A stretch of 64,000 nucleotides of DNA from Hyphomicrobiales bacterium (GCA_900473415.1 UCLR01000045.1:144280-208279); one strand, 5' to 3'; shown: positions 34,731 to 44,768, counted from the first letter of the stretch. Notes: generated by a model from the sequence alone, not told the origin. Numbers and translations: made by a program.

Positions 34731-35510
34731 TCAGAACGTGCCGCGGAAGGAGCCGCCGTCGATCAGGAAGTTCTGGCCGGTGATGTAGCCGGCATGGGCG
34801 CTGGAGAGGAAGGCGCAAAGCTTGCCGAACTCGTCCGGCGTGCCGAGGCGCCCGGCCGGTACAGCGGCCAGCCGCCGCTTGGTGGCTTCCTCGATGCTGA
34901 TGCCCTGCATCTCGGCGACCTTGTTGGTCGCGGTCTTGATCCGGTCGGTGTCGAACACGCCCGGCAGGATGTTGTTGATCGTGACGTTGGCATGCGCGAC
35001 TTCGCGAGCCACGCCGGAGAGAAAGGCCGTGAGGCCGGCTCGCGCCGCGGAGGAAACGTCGAGGCCGGTCAGGGGCGTCACGACGCTCGCCGAGGTGATG
35101 TTGACGATCCGGCCGAAGCCGCGCTCGATCATGCCGTCGATGACACGCTGCACCAGCTCGAGCGGCGTCGCCATGTTCTGCACGACGCCTTCGAGCAAGC
35201 CGTCGCGCGTCACCTGGCGGAAGGGCTTCGGCGGCGGGCCGCCATTGTTGTTGACGAGGATGTCCGGGTTGGGGGCCGCAGCCAGCAGAGCATCCTGGCC
35301 GGCCTTGGTCGAGACATCGGCGACCACAGCAACGATGTTCGCACCGGTGGCCGCGCGGATGGCACTTGCGGTGGCTTCGAGGGTCTTGGCGTCGCGCCCG
35401 TTGATCACCACGGTGCAGCCGGCCTGGGCCAGCGCTTCGGCGCAGCCGCGGCCCAGCCCCTTGCTGGAGGCGCAGACGATGGCCGTGCGGCCTGCAATTC
35501 CCAGATCCAT
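34731..35510 (-). CDS. SDR family protein with atypical active site
   Basis: The 259-residue protein has the SDR Rossmann fold: SSKGLGRG for the cofactor, ILVNNNGGPPP (the NNAG-type motif) and NITSAS for the catalytic Ser region. Where the YxxxK pair should be, the sequence reads VSSAARAG: Tyr is Ser and Lys is Arg. The cofactor motif TGxxxGxG is changed too (CASSKGLG). It therefore belongs to a divergent FabG-like group and may not be a standard reductase. The C-terminus (GQNFLIDGGSFRGTF) is typical SDR. Confidence 0.85.
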   Translation of the reverse strand: MDLGIAGRTAIVCASSKGLGRGCAEALAQAGCTVVINGRDAKTLEATASAIRAATGANIVAVVADVSTKAGQDALLAAAPNPDILVNNNGGPPPKPFRQVTRDGLLEGVVQNMATPLELVQRVIDGMIERGFGRIVNITSASVVTPLTGLDVSSAARAGLTAFLSGVAREVAHANVTINNILPGVFDTDRIKTATNKVAEMQGISIEEATKRRLAAVPAGRLGTPDEFGKLCAFLSSAHAGYITGQNFLIDGGSFRGTF

Positions 35511-35638
35511 GACGTTCTCCCGTTAGGCATAAAGATTTGAGGCGCGCACTCAGAGCATGGATTGGCCGCACCGTCATCAAAGCGCAACGCAAATCAGACA
35601 AACGCCCGGAACATCGCAACAATATCGGGCCCTGCGGC

Positions 35639-36556
35639 ATGAGCGAGGACAGCGACGCGAAGCAGGTTCGCAGTATCTTTATCTCGGACCTGCATCTCGG
35701 CACACGCGGAGCACAGGCCGACCTCGTCCTGGAATTCCTGCGCGCCTATGACGCCCCGCAGATTTATCTGGTCGGCGACATCATCGACGGCTGGCGGCTG
35801 AAGAACGGCTGGTATTTCCCGCAGTCGCATAACGACGTGGTGCAGAAGCTGCTGCGCAAGGTGCGCAAGGGCTCCACGCTGACCTACGTCACCGGCAACC
35901 ACGACGATTTCCTGCGGGATTTCACCGGCCTGCAGTTCGGCGGCATCACGCTGGTCGACGAGGTCGTGCACGAGACTGCGGACGGCAAGCGCTTCCTCGT
36001 CATCCATGGCGATCTGTTCGACCTGGTGGTGCGCAACGCCAAATGGCTCGCGCTGCTGGGTGACTGGGCCTACACGGTCGCGCTCGCGCTCAACATGGCG
36101 CTGAACAAGGTGCGCCGCTGGCTGCAACTGCCGCACTGGTCGCTCTCGGCCTGGGCCAAGCAGAAGGTCAAGAACGCGGTCAACTATATCGGCGAGTTCG
36201 AGACCTGCCTCGCCGCCGAGGCCCGCCGCCACGAGGCGGATGGCGTGATCTGCGGCCATATCCACCACGCGGCCTTCCGCGAGATCGATGGGCTGACCTA
36301 CATCAACACGGGCGACTGGGTCGAAAGCTGCACGGCCTTCGTCGAGCATCTTGACGGGCGCTTCGAGCTGATCCGCTGGCCGCAGGGGCGGCTGAAGGGG
36401 CAGGCTCCGGTGTCGGTCGCCGCGCCGGCGCATCCGGTGCCGGTCCCGGGGCTCGTCGAAGCGGCGCGCAGCCTGCTCGGCAAGGGCGGGAAGCCTATCG
36501 AGTTGGCGAGAATTCTTGGCGCGCAGCCGGAAACGGCAGAACGGAAAGCGCGTTGA
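35639..36556 (+). CDS. Metallophosphoesterase, LpxH/PlcP-like
   Basis: The 305-residue protein has the calcineurin-type metal motifs in order: DLHLG (17-21), GDIIDGW (46-52), GNHDD (86-90), VIHGDLFD and GHIHHA. Homologues are annotated UDP-2,3-diacylglucosamine diphosphatase, but in Sinorhizobium the PlcP phospholipase C of phosphate-starvation lipid remodelling belongs to this family. The next gene, overlapping by one base, is a glycosyltransferase; a PlcP-glycosyltransferase pair is the known lipid-remodelling arrangement. PlcP is therefore the favoured reading, though it is not proven. ATG 35639 was chosen over the open upstream frame. Confidence 0.8.
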   Translation: MSEDSDAKQVRSIFISDLHLGTRGAQADLVLEFLRAYDAPQIYLVGDIIDGWRLKNGWYFPQSHNDVVQKLLRKVRKGSTLTYVTGNHDDFLRDFTGLQFGGITLVDEVVHETADGKRFLVIHGDLFDLVVRNAKWLALLGDWAYTVALALNMALNKVRRWLQLPHWSLSAWAKQKVKNAVNYIGEFETCLAAEARRHEADGVICGHIHHAAFREIDGLTYINTGDWVESCTAFVEHLDGRFELIRWPQGRLKGQAPVSVAAPAHPVPVPGLVEAARSLLGKGGKPIELARILGAQPETAERKAR

Positions 36557-37695
36557 TGCGCGTCCTCGTCGCCACCGACGCCTGGCGCCCGCAGATCAAC
36601 GGCGTCGTCCGCTCGCTGGAGCGGATGATCCAGGCAGCGCCGGATTTCGGTGTGACGGCGCAGGCGCTGACGCCGGAGGGCTTCCACCAGATCGGCCTGC
36701 CGAGCTACCCGGATATCCGGCTGGCGCTAGCCACGCGCCGGGCGCTGACGGCGCGCATCGAGGCCTTCGCGCCGGACCATATCCATATCGCGACCGAGGG
36801 GCCGATCGGCTGGCTGACGCGCGCCGTCTGCCTCGCGCAGAAGCGCCCTTTCACGACGAGCTATCACACGCGCTTCCCGCAATATATCGCTGCGCGCTGG
36901 CCGATTCCGGAACGCTGGAGCTATGGGCTGCTGCGTCGCTTCCACGGTCCCGCTGCTGCGGTGATGGTCTCGACTGCGACGGTGGAGGAGGAGCTGCGCG
37001 AGCACGGCTTCCAGAAGCTGGTGCGCTGGGGCCGCGGCGTCGATCTCAACCTCTTCCATCCGCGCCCGCAAAGCCAGGTCGAGACCCTGCTCGGAAGTAT
37101 GCTCGACCTGCCGCGGCCGATCTTCCTCAGCGTCGGGCGCGTGGCTGTCGAGAAGAACCTCGATGCCTTCCTCTCGCTCAGGCTGCCGGGTAGCAAGGTG
37201 GTGGTCGGCGACGGGCCGGCGCGGACCGATCTGCAGCGCGCCTACCCCGATGCGCACTTCCTCGGCGTCAAGGAGGGCGAGGCGCTGGCGGCGGTCTACG
37301 CCGCTTCCGATGTCTTCGTCTTCCCGAGCCTGACCGACACTTTCGGCATCGTGCTGCTGGAGGCGGCCGCGAGCGGGCTGCCTGTCGCTGCCTTTCCGGT
37401 GCAGGGGCCGCGCGATGTCTTCGCCGGCAGTGGTGCGGCCGTTCTGAATGAGGACCTGCGCAGCGCCGCGCTGCAGGCGCTGAGAGTGCCGCGCGAGGCC
37501 TGCCTGGAACTCGCCCAGCGCCATAGCTGGACGAGCAGCGCCGCCCAGTTCTACGGCCATATCAAGCGCGTGGCGCAGCAGGCCGGCTACCTGCCGGCCG
37601 AGCCCGGTCCGGTCAAGAACGCGAGCTTCACAGCCTTCGCGAGCGGGCGTGGCGGGGAAGGGCGCGTTCGGCCCCCGCGGCGCCTGCCGGCTTGA
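36556..37695 (+). CDS. GT4-family glycosyltransferase (Agt-like)
   Basis: The 379-residue protein has the GT-B fold: N-terminal MRVLVATDAWRPQINGVVRS, FTTSYHTRFPQY, and the C-terminal GT4 signature (SLTDTFGIVLLEAAASGLPV) with the two nucleotide-sugar-binding Glu region. The ATG overlaps the stop of the metallophosphoesterase (TGATG), so they are translationally coupled. Rhizobial relatives (Agt) add a hexose or glucuronate to diacylglycerol released by PlcP, making non-phosphorus lipids. The 3' end overlaps the convergent antiporter by 68 bases. Confidence 0.85.
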   Translation: MRVLVATDAWRPQINGVVRSLERMIQAAPDFGVTAQALTPEGFHQIGLPSYPDIRLALATRRALTARIEAFAPDHIHIATEGPIGWLTRAVCLAQKRPFTTSYHTRFPQYIAARWPIPERWSYGLLRRFHGPAAAVMVSTATVEEELREHGFQKLVRWGRGVDLNLFHPRPQSQVETLLGSMLDLPRPIFLSVGRVAVEKNLDAFLSLRLPGSKVVVGDGPARTDLQRAYPDAHFLGVKEGEALAAVYAASDVFVFPSLTDTFGIVLLEAAASGLPVAAFPVQGPRDVFAGSGAAVLNEDLRSAALQALRVPREACLELAQRHSWTSSAAQFYGHIKRVAQQAGYLPAEPGPVKNASFTAFASGRGGEGRVRPPRRLPA

Positions 37696-39424
37696 GCTGG
37701 GCGCGGAAGCCGTCGCGCCGTTCGTGAACCGAGGCGATGACGAGGCCCATCGGCACGCCGAGACCGACCAGGGCCGCTTCCGACAGTTGCAGGCTCGCCT
37801 CGATCGTTTCCGGCACCGCGTCGTTGACCCCGATCTCGTAGAGATGGCGGGCATGGGTCGCGTCGCGGGCGCGGGCGACGATGACGAGGTCCGGCCTCAG
37901 CGCGCGGGCGGCCCGCACGGTCTCGTCCACGGCGCGCGGATTGTCGATCGTCACGATCAGCGCGGTCGCGTCCTTGAGACCGCATAGCTGCAGGAAATGC
38001 GGCTGCGTCGCATCGCCGTAGAAGGCCGGGCGGCCGGCGCGACGCTGGCCGGTGATCAGCGTCGCATCCGAATCGATGATGATGTGGGACTTCCCGTGCT
38101 CATCGAGCATCGAACTGACGAGGCGGCCGACACGTCCGCCGCCAACCACGATCGCGCGCGGCGCATGATCGCCCGGCGGCAGGACCTGCGCCTCGTCCGG
38201 AAGGACGACCGGCGGCGCGAGCTTCTGCGCCAGATGGCGCGCAAACCGGGCCAGAAGCGGCAGCGCGACCATGGTGAGCGAGACGGCGGCTAGCACGATG
38301 CTGCTCGCTTCATGGCCGATGAGGCCGACGCCGCCCGCAGCGTTCAACAGCACGAAAGCGAACTCGCCGCCCGGCGCGACCATGATCGCGGTTTCGAGCG
38401 CGCTCGACGAGGACAGCCTGAACCGGCGCGCCAGCAGGAAGATGATCAGCCCCTTGATGGTCAGGAGGCCTGCTGCCACGGCCAGGATCGCGACCGGATG
38501 GGCAGCGATCTCTGCCGGATTCACGCTCATGCCGACGGTGAGGAAGAAGATGCCGATCAGCAGCGACTTGAACGGGTCGATGGTGGCTTCGACGGCGCGG
38601 CGGAACTCGGTCTCGGCGAGCAGGAGCCCGGCGATGAAGGCGCCCAGTCCCATGGAGAGGCCTGCCGCGGCCGCGATCAGGCCGGTGCCGAGGGCGGTGA
38701 GCAGCGTTGCCGCCATGAAGCTTTCGGTGGAGTGGGTCGAGGCGACGAGGCGGAACAGCGGGCGCAGCGCGAAGCGGCCGATGACGGTGATCACCAGGAT
38801 CGCCGCGAAAGCCTGGATGAAGGCCTGAATGAGGCCGATCAGAAGTGAGCCGCTACCGTTTTGCGCATCGAGCACGCTGATCAGGAAGAGGAGCGGGATG
38901 ACGGCGAGGTCCTGGGCGAGCAGGATCGCGAAGCTCGTGCGGCCGGCCGTGGTGGTCGTGCGACGCTGGCCGGCGAACAGCTCGACGACCATCGCGGTCG
39001 AAGACAGCGCCAGGCCGAAGCCGATGATGAGCGCTGGAGTCGCCGGTTGGCCGAGTGCATAGGCGATGAGGCCGATGATGCCGGCGCAGAGGCCGACCTG
39101 GCCGAGGCCGAGCCCGAAGACGAGCCGGCGCATCGTCCAGAGACGTTCGAGGGAAAGCTCGAGGCCGATGACGAAGAGAAGGAAGGCGACGCCGAGCTCC
39201 GCGGGCCCGGCCAGGGCCTCGGCGTTCGAGATGGTGAAGGTGCTGAGGAAAGGCAGCTTCCCGGCGAGCCCGCCGAGCCCGAAGGGCCCAAGCAGAGCGC
39301 CGCAGGCGATGAAGGCAATGATCGAATTGATCTTGAAGCTCTTGGCGAAAGGCACGACGACGCCCGCCGTCGCGAGCACGACGACGGCATCCCTGTAGGC
39401 GGAAGGATCGACTGTTCCGGCCAA
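37628..39424 (-). CDS. CPA2 (KefB/KefC-type) cation:proton antiporter with TrkA-N domain
   Basis: The 598-residue protein has ~12 hydrophobic segments up to about residue 400 (LGVAFLLFVIGLELSLERL and LSSTAMVVELFAGQR are CPA2-typical), then a cytoplasmic TrkA-N/RCK domain (AIVVGGGRVGRLVSSML). It exchanges K+ or Na+ for H+, gated by nucleotide or metabolite binding to the RCK part. The C-terminus overlaps the convergent glycosyltransferase gene. Confidence 0.93.
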   Translation of the reverse strand: MAGTVDPSAYRDAVVVLATAGVVVPFAKSFKINSIIAFIACGALLGPFGLGGLAGKLPFLSTFTISNAEALAGPAELGVAFLLFVIGLELSLERLWTMRRLVFGLGLGQVGLCAGIIGLIAYALGQPATPALIIGFGLALSSTAMVVELFAGQRRTTTTAGRTSFAILLAQDLAVIPLLFLISVLDAQNGSGSLLIGLIQAFIQAFAAILVITVIGRFALRPLFRLVASTHSTESFMAATLLTALGTGLIAAAAGLSMGLGAFIAGLLLAETEFRRAVEATIDPFKSLLIGIFFLTVGMSVNPAEIAAHPVAILAVAAGLLTIKGLIIFLLARRFRLSSSSALETAIMVAPGGEFAFVLLNAAGGVGLIGHEASSIVLAAVSLTMVALPLLARFARHLAQKLAPPVVLPDEAQVLPPGDHAPRAIVVGGGRVGRLVSSMLDEHGKSHIIIDSDATLITGQRRAGRPAFYGDATQPHFLQLCGLKDATALIVTIDNPRAVDETVRAARALRPDLVIVARARDATHARHLYEIGVNDAVPETIEASLQLSEAALVGLGVPMGLVIASVHERRDGFRAQLKPAGAAGAERALPRHARSRRL

Positions 39425-39744
39425 GGCCTGACCTTACCTTACGAATCGCAGCGGAGAGGGTGTGCTGCAATTCTGATGGTTAGGGGCGGTGCAGCACAAC
39501 CTTTGAATTGTCGCAGCGGGCAGAAATTCGCCTTGCCCGACGAGAGCTTAGTCGCAGGCGCCGGAGTCGCCGCGGAAAAAGCCGGCTTCCGCCGATGAGG
39601 GCGATGCGCTCGATCGCCGCGCGTCCGGCAGGACGCGATACCGGCGATCTATCTATTTGTTTTCGCATCGGATTGATCCGAGAAGTGGATTCCACTTTTC
39701 GGTCCGATGCGATAGCGTCCGCCCGTACGCCAGAAGGATCGTCC
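39425..39744. other. Intergenic region before moxR
   Basis: No gene is seen. About 105 of the 320 bases are the reverse copy of the two-hairpin repeat (39610-39715). The part 39425-39609 holds CTGCAATT...GGTGCAGCAC-type partial dyads (near 39462 and 39488) but no recognisable promoter. Confidence 0.5.
39610..39715 (-). repeat. Two-hairpin ~100-bp interspersed repeat, copy B (reverse)
   Basis: On the minus strand it reads GCATCGGACCGAAAAGTGG, CCACTTCTCGG, AATCCGATGC, ACAAATAGATAGATC and CGCGTCC TGCC GGACGCG, matching copy A (22195-22291) block for block with scattered substitutions. It is inverted relative to copy A and lies just before the moxR RBS. Confidence 0.85.
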
Positions 39745-40590
<846 letters not shown>

Positions 40591-40643
40591 CGGCCGGGAA
40601 GCTGCCTCTCGCAAATCGGTCCGCGCATCGATAGGTTCTTGCC

Positions 40644-41171
40644 ATGCGACGCCTCATGCTCCTGCGCCACGCCAAGTCGAATTGGCCCACCGGTGTGGCC
40701 GATCGCGACCGGCCACTCGCGGCGCGCGGGCGCGAGGCGGCTCCCACCATGGGGCGCTATCTCGCCGACGAGATGCTGCTGCCCGATCTGGTGCTGATCT
40801 CGCCGGCCAAGCGCACGGTCGAGACCTGGGAGCTGGTCGCGCCAATGCTACCGGAGAAGCCGGCGACGCAATATGAGCCGCGCATCTACGAGGCCAAGGT
40901 CGGGCGCCTGCTCGATGTCGTGCAGGAGATGGAGGGCGATGTCCGCACCCTGCTGATGATTGGTCACAACCCCGGCTTCGAGGAGCTGGCCCATCTGCTG
41001 ACCGGCCATGGCGATCGCTATGCGGCCGCGCGGATGAATCAGAAATACCCGACCTGCGGGCTGGCCGTGCTCGATTTCGCCGTCGATGACTGGCGCGACG
41101 TGACCGAGCGCGGCGGTCGCCTGGATAGGTTCGTCACGCCGGCCTCGCTGGGCGAAGGCCCGGACGAGTGA
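40644..41171 (+). CDS. sixA: SixA-type phosphohistidine phosphatase
   Basis: The 175-residue histidine-phosphatase-superfamily protein has the RHG motif LLRHAKS (His9 is the phospho-acceptor) and a second catalytic His in MIGHNPG (His108). The length and the HAKSNW form match SixA, which dephosphorylates phosphohistidine, for example on Hpt/PTS proteins. It overlaps the next gene (YcjX) by four bases, so the two are translationally coupled. Confidence 0.9.
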   Translation: MRRLMLLRHAKSNWPTGVADRDRPLAARGREAAPTMGRYLADEMLLPDLVLISPAKRTVETWELVAPMLPEKPATQYEPRIYEAKVGRLLDVVQEMEGDVRTLLMIGHNPGFEELAHLLTGHGDRYAAARMNQKYPTCGLAVLDFAVDDWRDVTERGGRLDRFVTPASLGEGPDE

Positions 41172-42613
41172 GCGACGCCTCGTATCTCGACAATGCCCGC
41201 AACGCAGCGCTTGCCTTCGGCGACAGCCTGCTCGGGCTGGCGCGGCCCCGGCTGCGCATCGGGATCACGGGGCTTTCGCGCTCGGGCAAGACGGTCTTCA
41301 CCACCGCGCTGATCCAGAACCTGATGGAAGGGGCGAAGCTGCCCGTACTGAAGGCGGCTTCGGAAGGGCGCATCGCGCGCGTTCGCCTTGTTCCGCAGCC
41401 TGACGCGGACGTGCCGCGCTTTCCCTATGAGGCGCATCGCGCCGCGATGAGCGGGCCGGATCGGCGCTGGCCGGATTCGACGAAGCGCATCTCGGAGCTT
41501 CGAGTCGAAATCGACTATGAGCGCGCTGCCGGCTGGTTCAAGGGGCCAGCGACGCTGACGCTCGACATCGTCGACTATCCCGGCGAATGGCTGCTCGACC
41601 TCGCCCTGATCGGACAGGACTACAAGGCCTGGTCGGTGCAGGCCGTGGCGGATGCGCGCAAGGCCCATCGGCGCGAGGCTGCCGCCGAATGGCTCGCCGA
41701 TCTCGCCGGGCGCGATCCGGAAGGGCCGCCGGACGAGCTGGCGGCGGAGGCGGCGAGTGACCTGTTCAAGGGCTATCTCGCCAGGCTGCGCGCCGATCCC
41801 GAGGCGGTGGCGGTGACGCCGCCCGGCCGCTTCCTGATGCCAGGCGATCTCGAAGGCTCGCCGGCGCTGACCTTCGCGCCGCTCGATCTCGGCCCTGACC
41901 GCGAGCCGAGGCCCGGCACGCTCGCCGCGCTGATGGCGGAGCGTTTCGAGGCCTATAAGCGCGTCGTGGTGGCGCCCTTCTTCCGCGACCATTTCGCCCG
42001 GCTCGACCGGCAGATCGTGCTGGTCGATGTGCTCGCGGCCCTCGATGCCGGCGCTCCGGCCCTGGCCGATCTCGAAACCGCGCTGGGCCAGGCGCTCGCC
42101 GCCTTCTCGGTGGGGCGCAACAGCTGGATCTCGAGCCTGTTCGCGCCCCGCATCGAGCGCGTTCTCTTTGCTGCGACCAAGGCCGATCACATTCATCATA
42201 GCAGCCATGATCGGCTATCGGCGGTGATGTCGCATCTCGTCGGGCGGGCACTCGCCCGGGCGCAAGGGGCGGGCGCGCAGGTCGAGGCGATGGCGCTGGC
42301 GGCGGTGCGGGCGACGCATGAAGTCCGGATCAAGCAGGGGCGTGAGGAATTGCCGGCCATCGCCGGCGTGCCGGAGGCCGGCGAGGAGATCGACGGGCAG
42401 GTCTTCGACGGCGTCGCGGAGGCAGCGGTGTTTCCCGGCGACCTGCCGGAGCGGCCCGAGGCCATCTTCGATCCCAAGGCGCATTGGCAGGTGAGGGCGC
42501 CACGCTTCCGCCCGCCGCTCGTCGCGGCCGATGCAGGCGGGCGCGTGAAGCCGCCGCCGCAGATCCGCCTCGACCGCGCGCTGGAATTCCTGATCGGCGA
42601 CAGGCTCGCATGA
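41168..42613 (+). CDS. YcjX family P-loop NTPase (DUF463)
   Basis: The 481-residue protein has a Walker A motif GLSRSGKT (35-42), the family PGEWLLDLALIGQDY segment and a C-terminal domain typical of YcjX/DUF463. YcjX is a stress-induced GTPase-like protein that usually travels with YcjF, the next gene here. The GTG start overlaps the SixA stop (GTGA). The cellular role is unknown. Confidence 0.9.
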   Translation: MSDASYLDNARNAALAFGDSLLGLARPRLRIGITGLSRSGKTVFTTALIQNLMEGAKLPVLKAASEGRIARVRLVPQPDADVPRFPYEAHRAAMSGPDRRWPDSTKRISELRVEIDYERAAGWFKGPATLTLDIVDYPGEWLLDLALIGQDYKAWSVQAVADARKAHRREAAAEWLADLAGRDPEGPPDELAAEAASDLFKGYLARLRADPEAVAVTPPGRFLMPGDLEGSPALTFAPLDLGPDREPRPGTLAALMAERFEAYKRVVVAPFFRDHFARLDRQIVLVDVLAALDAGAPALADLETALGQALAAFSVGRNSWISSLFAPRIERVLFAATKADHIHHSSHDRLSAVMSHLVGRALARAQGAGAQVEAMALAAVRATHEVRIKQGREELPAIAGVPEAGEEIDGQVFDGVAEAAVFPGDLPERPEAIFDPKAHWQVRAPRFRPPLVAADAGGRVKPPPQIRLDRALEFLIGDRLA

Positions 42614-42641
42614 AGGCGCTTGTCGTGAGGGGAACCGGGTC

Positions 42642-43673
42642 ATGACCAAGGCACCGCGCGCGATCCGCCTCGACAACCCGACGCAGGACGGTGTGCTCGA
42701 CGAGGGTATCGTCCGGCGCGGCGATGTCGCGATCCTGCCGGAGAGCGAGCCGATCGAGGCTGGCGAGCCTGCAGCCGTTCGGGTGGCGAAGCGGCGTGGT
42801 TTTTCCTGGGGCTCGCTCTTCGTCGCGGGGCTCTCAGGCTTTCTCGCGCTGGCGGCCGGGGTTTGGGTCGAGAATACGATTGCCGCGCTGATGAGCCAGA
42901 ATCCGGCGCTCGGCTATGCAGCGCTGGCCTGCGCCGCCGTGGCGGTGCTGGCGCTGCTTGTCATGCTGGGGCGCGTGCTGCGCGACATCCTGCGCGAGCG
43001 CAAGGTCGAGGCTCTGCGCGAGCGCGCCACGGCGGCGCTCGCGGGTGGCTCGCCGGATGAGGGCCGGGCGATCGCGCAGGATCTCCTCGGCCTCTACAAA
43101 GGCCGGCCGCAGACGGCGCAGGGCCGCGCGGCGCTGGAGGCCGCTCTACCGCAGCTCTTCGCGGCGCGCGACATGCTGACGGTGGCGGAGCGCAGCCTGC
43201 TTGCGCCGCTGGATGCGCAGGCGCAGGCTCAGATCGCGCAAGCTGCGCGGCGCGTCTCGCTGGTGACGGCGGTGAGCCCGCGGGCGCTGGTCGACGTGCT
43301 CTTCGTGCTGGTCGCCTGCGCCCGGCTGCTGCGCTCCATCGCCGGCGTCTATGCTGGCAGGCCCGGCACGCTCGGCCTGCTCAGGCTGGCGCGGCAGGTG
43401 TTGAACCATCTTGTCCTGACCGGCGGCATCGCGGCGGGCGACGCCGTGATCCAGCAGGTGGTCGGGCAGGGGCTCGCAGCAAGGCTCTCCGCCAAGCTCG
43501 GCGAGGGCGTGATCAACGGCATGCTGACCGCGCGGATCGGGCTCGCTGCGCTTACGGTCTGCCGGCCGCTGCCCTTCGTCGAGGAAAAGCCGCCGACGCT
43601 TTCGGACGTCGCGGGCGATCTGACGTCGTGGCGAGGGGAAGCGGGCGACCAGGGTCGGTCCTCGAACTCGTAG
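42642..43673 (+). CDS. YcjF family membrane protein (TIGR01620)
   Basis: The 343-residue protein has two adjacent membrane helices (LFVAGLSGFLALAAGVWV and LACAAVAVLALLVMLGRVL), then a soluble helical C-terminal part with the TIGR01620-type segment RVSLVTAVSPRALVDVLFVL. It lies 28 bases after YcjX, the normal partner. It could anchor YcjX to the inner membrane, but that is inference. Confidence 0.88.
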   Translation: MTKAPRAIRLDNPTQDGVLDEGIVRRGDVAILPESEPIEAGEPAAVRVAKRRGFSWGSLFVAGLSGFLALAAGVWVENTIAALMSQNPALGYAALACAAVAVLALLVMLGRVLRDILRERKVEALRERATAALAGGSPDEGRAIAQDLLGLYKGRPQTAQGRAALEAALPQLFAARDMLTVAERSLLAPLDAQAQAQIAQAARRVSLVTAVSPRALVDVLFVLVACARLLRSIAGVYAGRPGTLGLLRLARQVLNHLVLTGGIAAGDAVIQQVVGQGLAARLSAKLGEGVINGMLTARIGLAALTVCRPLPFVEEKPPTLSDVAGDLTSWRGEAGDQGRSSNS

Positions 43674-43709
43674 TGCACGGCGATGCGTCTTCTGAGGCGA
43701 TCACAGGAG

Positions 43710-43732
43710 CGGCGCAGAGGAAAGCTGCGCCG
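43710..43732 (+). terminator. Hairpin after ycjF
   Basis: CGGCGCAG (43710-43717) and CTGCGCCG (43725-43732) form an eight-pair stem 36 bases past the ycjF stop, followed by TTCCCGCTTT. The T-tract is weak, so terminator function is only plausible. Confidence 0.35.
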
Positions 43733-43865
43733 TTCCCGCTTTCCCGTCATCGTGACCAAGAGAACCACGAGCGGAATCGGCAGGGTCCGGGACGAGGATC
43801 ACGAGAGCTGATACGCTCGCCATCGCTGCTCGCGCTCAGTCTTGGAGCTCTGCCGGAGTGCCCCG

Positions 43866-44768
43866 ATGTCGCTTGTCTACCGACCAGCACGAGCGGATGA
43901 CTTCGTTACAGCTGATGCTCTGGTGGTCGGCAGCATCAACGATCTGACTGTTCGGCATGGCTTCGGCCCGATGGCGACGGCGAGCCCGCCCAACTTCCAG
44001 CTGTTTTCGCTCAAGGACGATCCCGACGGCCTGTGGGTCGCCGAGGATGGCGGGGAGATTCTCGGGTTTGCCTGGAGCTGGGTTTGCGGGGATGTCTGGT
44101 TCCTCGCCCAGCTGTTCGTCGATCCCACCCGACAGGGCGAAGGTATCGGAAACGAACTCCTGGGACGCACGATGGGGCACGCCCGGAAATCCGGAGCGGC
44201 TCACAAGGCTCTCATCACTTTCACCTTCAATCGCGTCTCGCAGGGCCTTTACATGCGGCACGGCCTCTTTCCAAAGACGCCGATCTATCTTTTCAATGCC
44301 GAGCGCGAACGGGCGATGCAGGCGTTGCCTGAATCGCCATTGCGCCCCGTCGCGATGGACGACAGCGTCGCAACCTCCGGAAAACTTGCGGCGATTGATT
44401 TCCACGCGATCGGCGTCTCGCGGGAGAAGCATCATCGCTACTTGCTCAGCGACCCGGCGACCACGGGGTTTTTGTTCTATGCCGGCGACGACTGCGCCGG
44501 TTACGCCTATATCGGCTCCAACGGTCATATAGGCCCCCTCGCGGCAGCGCGGCCTGAGCTCCTTCGCGATGCCTTCGCGACGGCTCTGAAGCTGGCGGCG
44601 GATGGCCCGGCCGGGAAGGTATCGGCGTTCCTGCCGGGTTCATGCGACAGCGCCCTGGGCCTTGCAGTCGATCAAGGCATGCGGATCAGCTTTCCGATGC
44701 TGTTGATGGCGTCGCCCGGCTATGGCGGCTGGACGCAATATCTGCCGCGAAGTCCGGGTTTCATGTGA
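43866..44768 (+). CDS. GNAT acetyltransferase, two-domain
   Basis: The 300-residue protein has an N-terminal GNAT domain (RPARADDFVTADALVVG; acetyl-CoA loop QLFVDPTRQGEGIGNELL, the QxxGxG/A motif) and a second, weaker GNAT-like half after residue ~170 (FYAGDDCAGYAYIGSNGHIG). It transfers an acetyl group from acetyl-CoA to an unidentified amine. ATG 43866 was chosen to give the conserved N-terminus. Confidence 0.85.
   Translation: MSLVYRPARADDFVTADALVVGSINDLTVRHGFGPMATASPPNFQLFSLKDDPDGLWVAEDGGEILGFAWSWVCGDVWFLAQLFVDPTRQGEGIGNELLGRTMGHARKSGAAHKALITFTFNRVSQGLYMRHGLFPKTPIYLFNAERERAMQALPESPLRPVAMDDSVATSGKLAAIDFHAIGVSREKHHRYLLSDPATTGFLFYAGDDCAGYAYIGSNGHIGPLAAARPELLRDAFATALKLAADGPAGKVSAFLPGSCDSALGLAVDQGMRISFPMLLMASPGYGGWTQYLPRSPGFM

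Noticed and set aside
35571..35590. Pho-box upstream of the PlcP-like gene
   Set aside because: CCGTCAT is a fair half-site but the second half (GCGCAAC after four bases) does not match, so a Pho box is not claimed.
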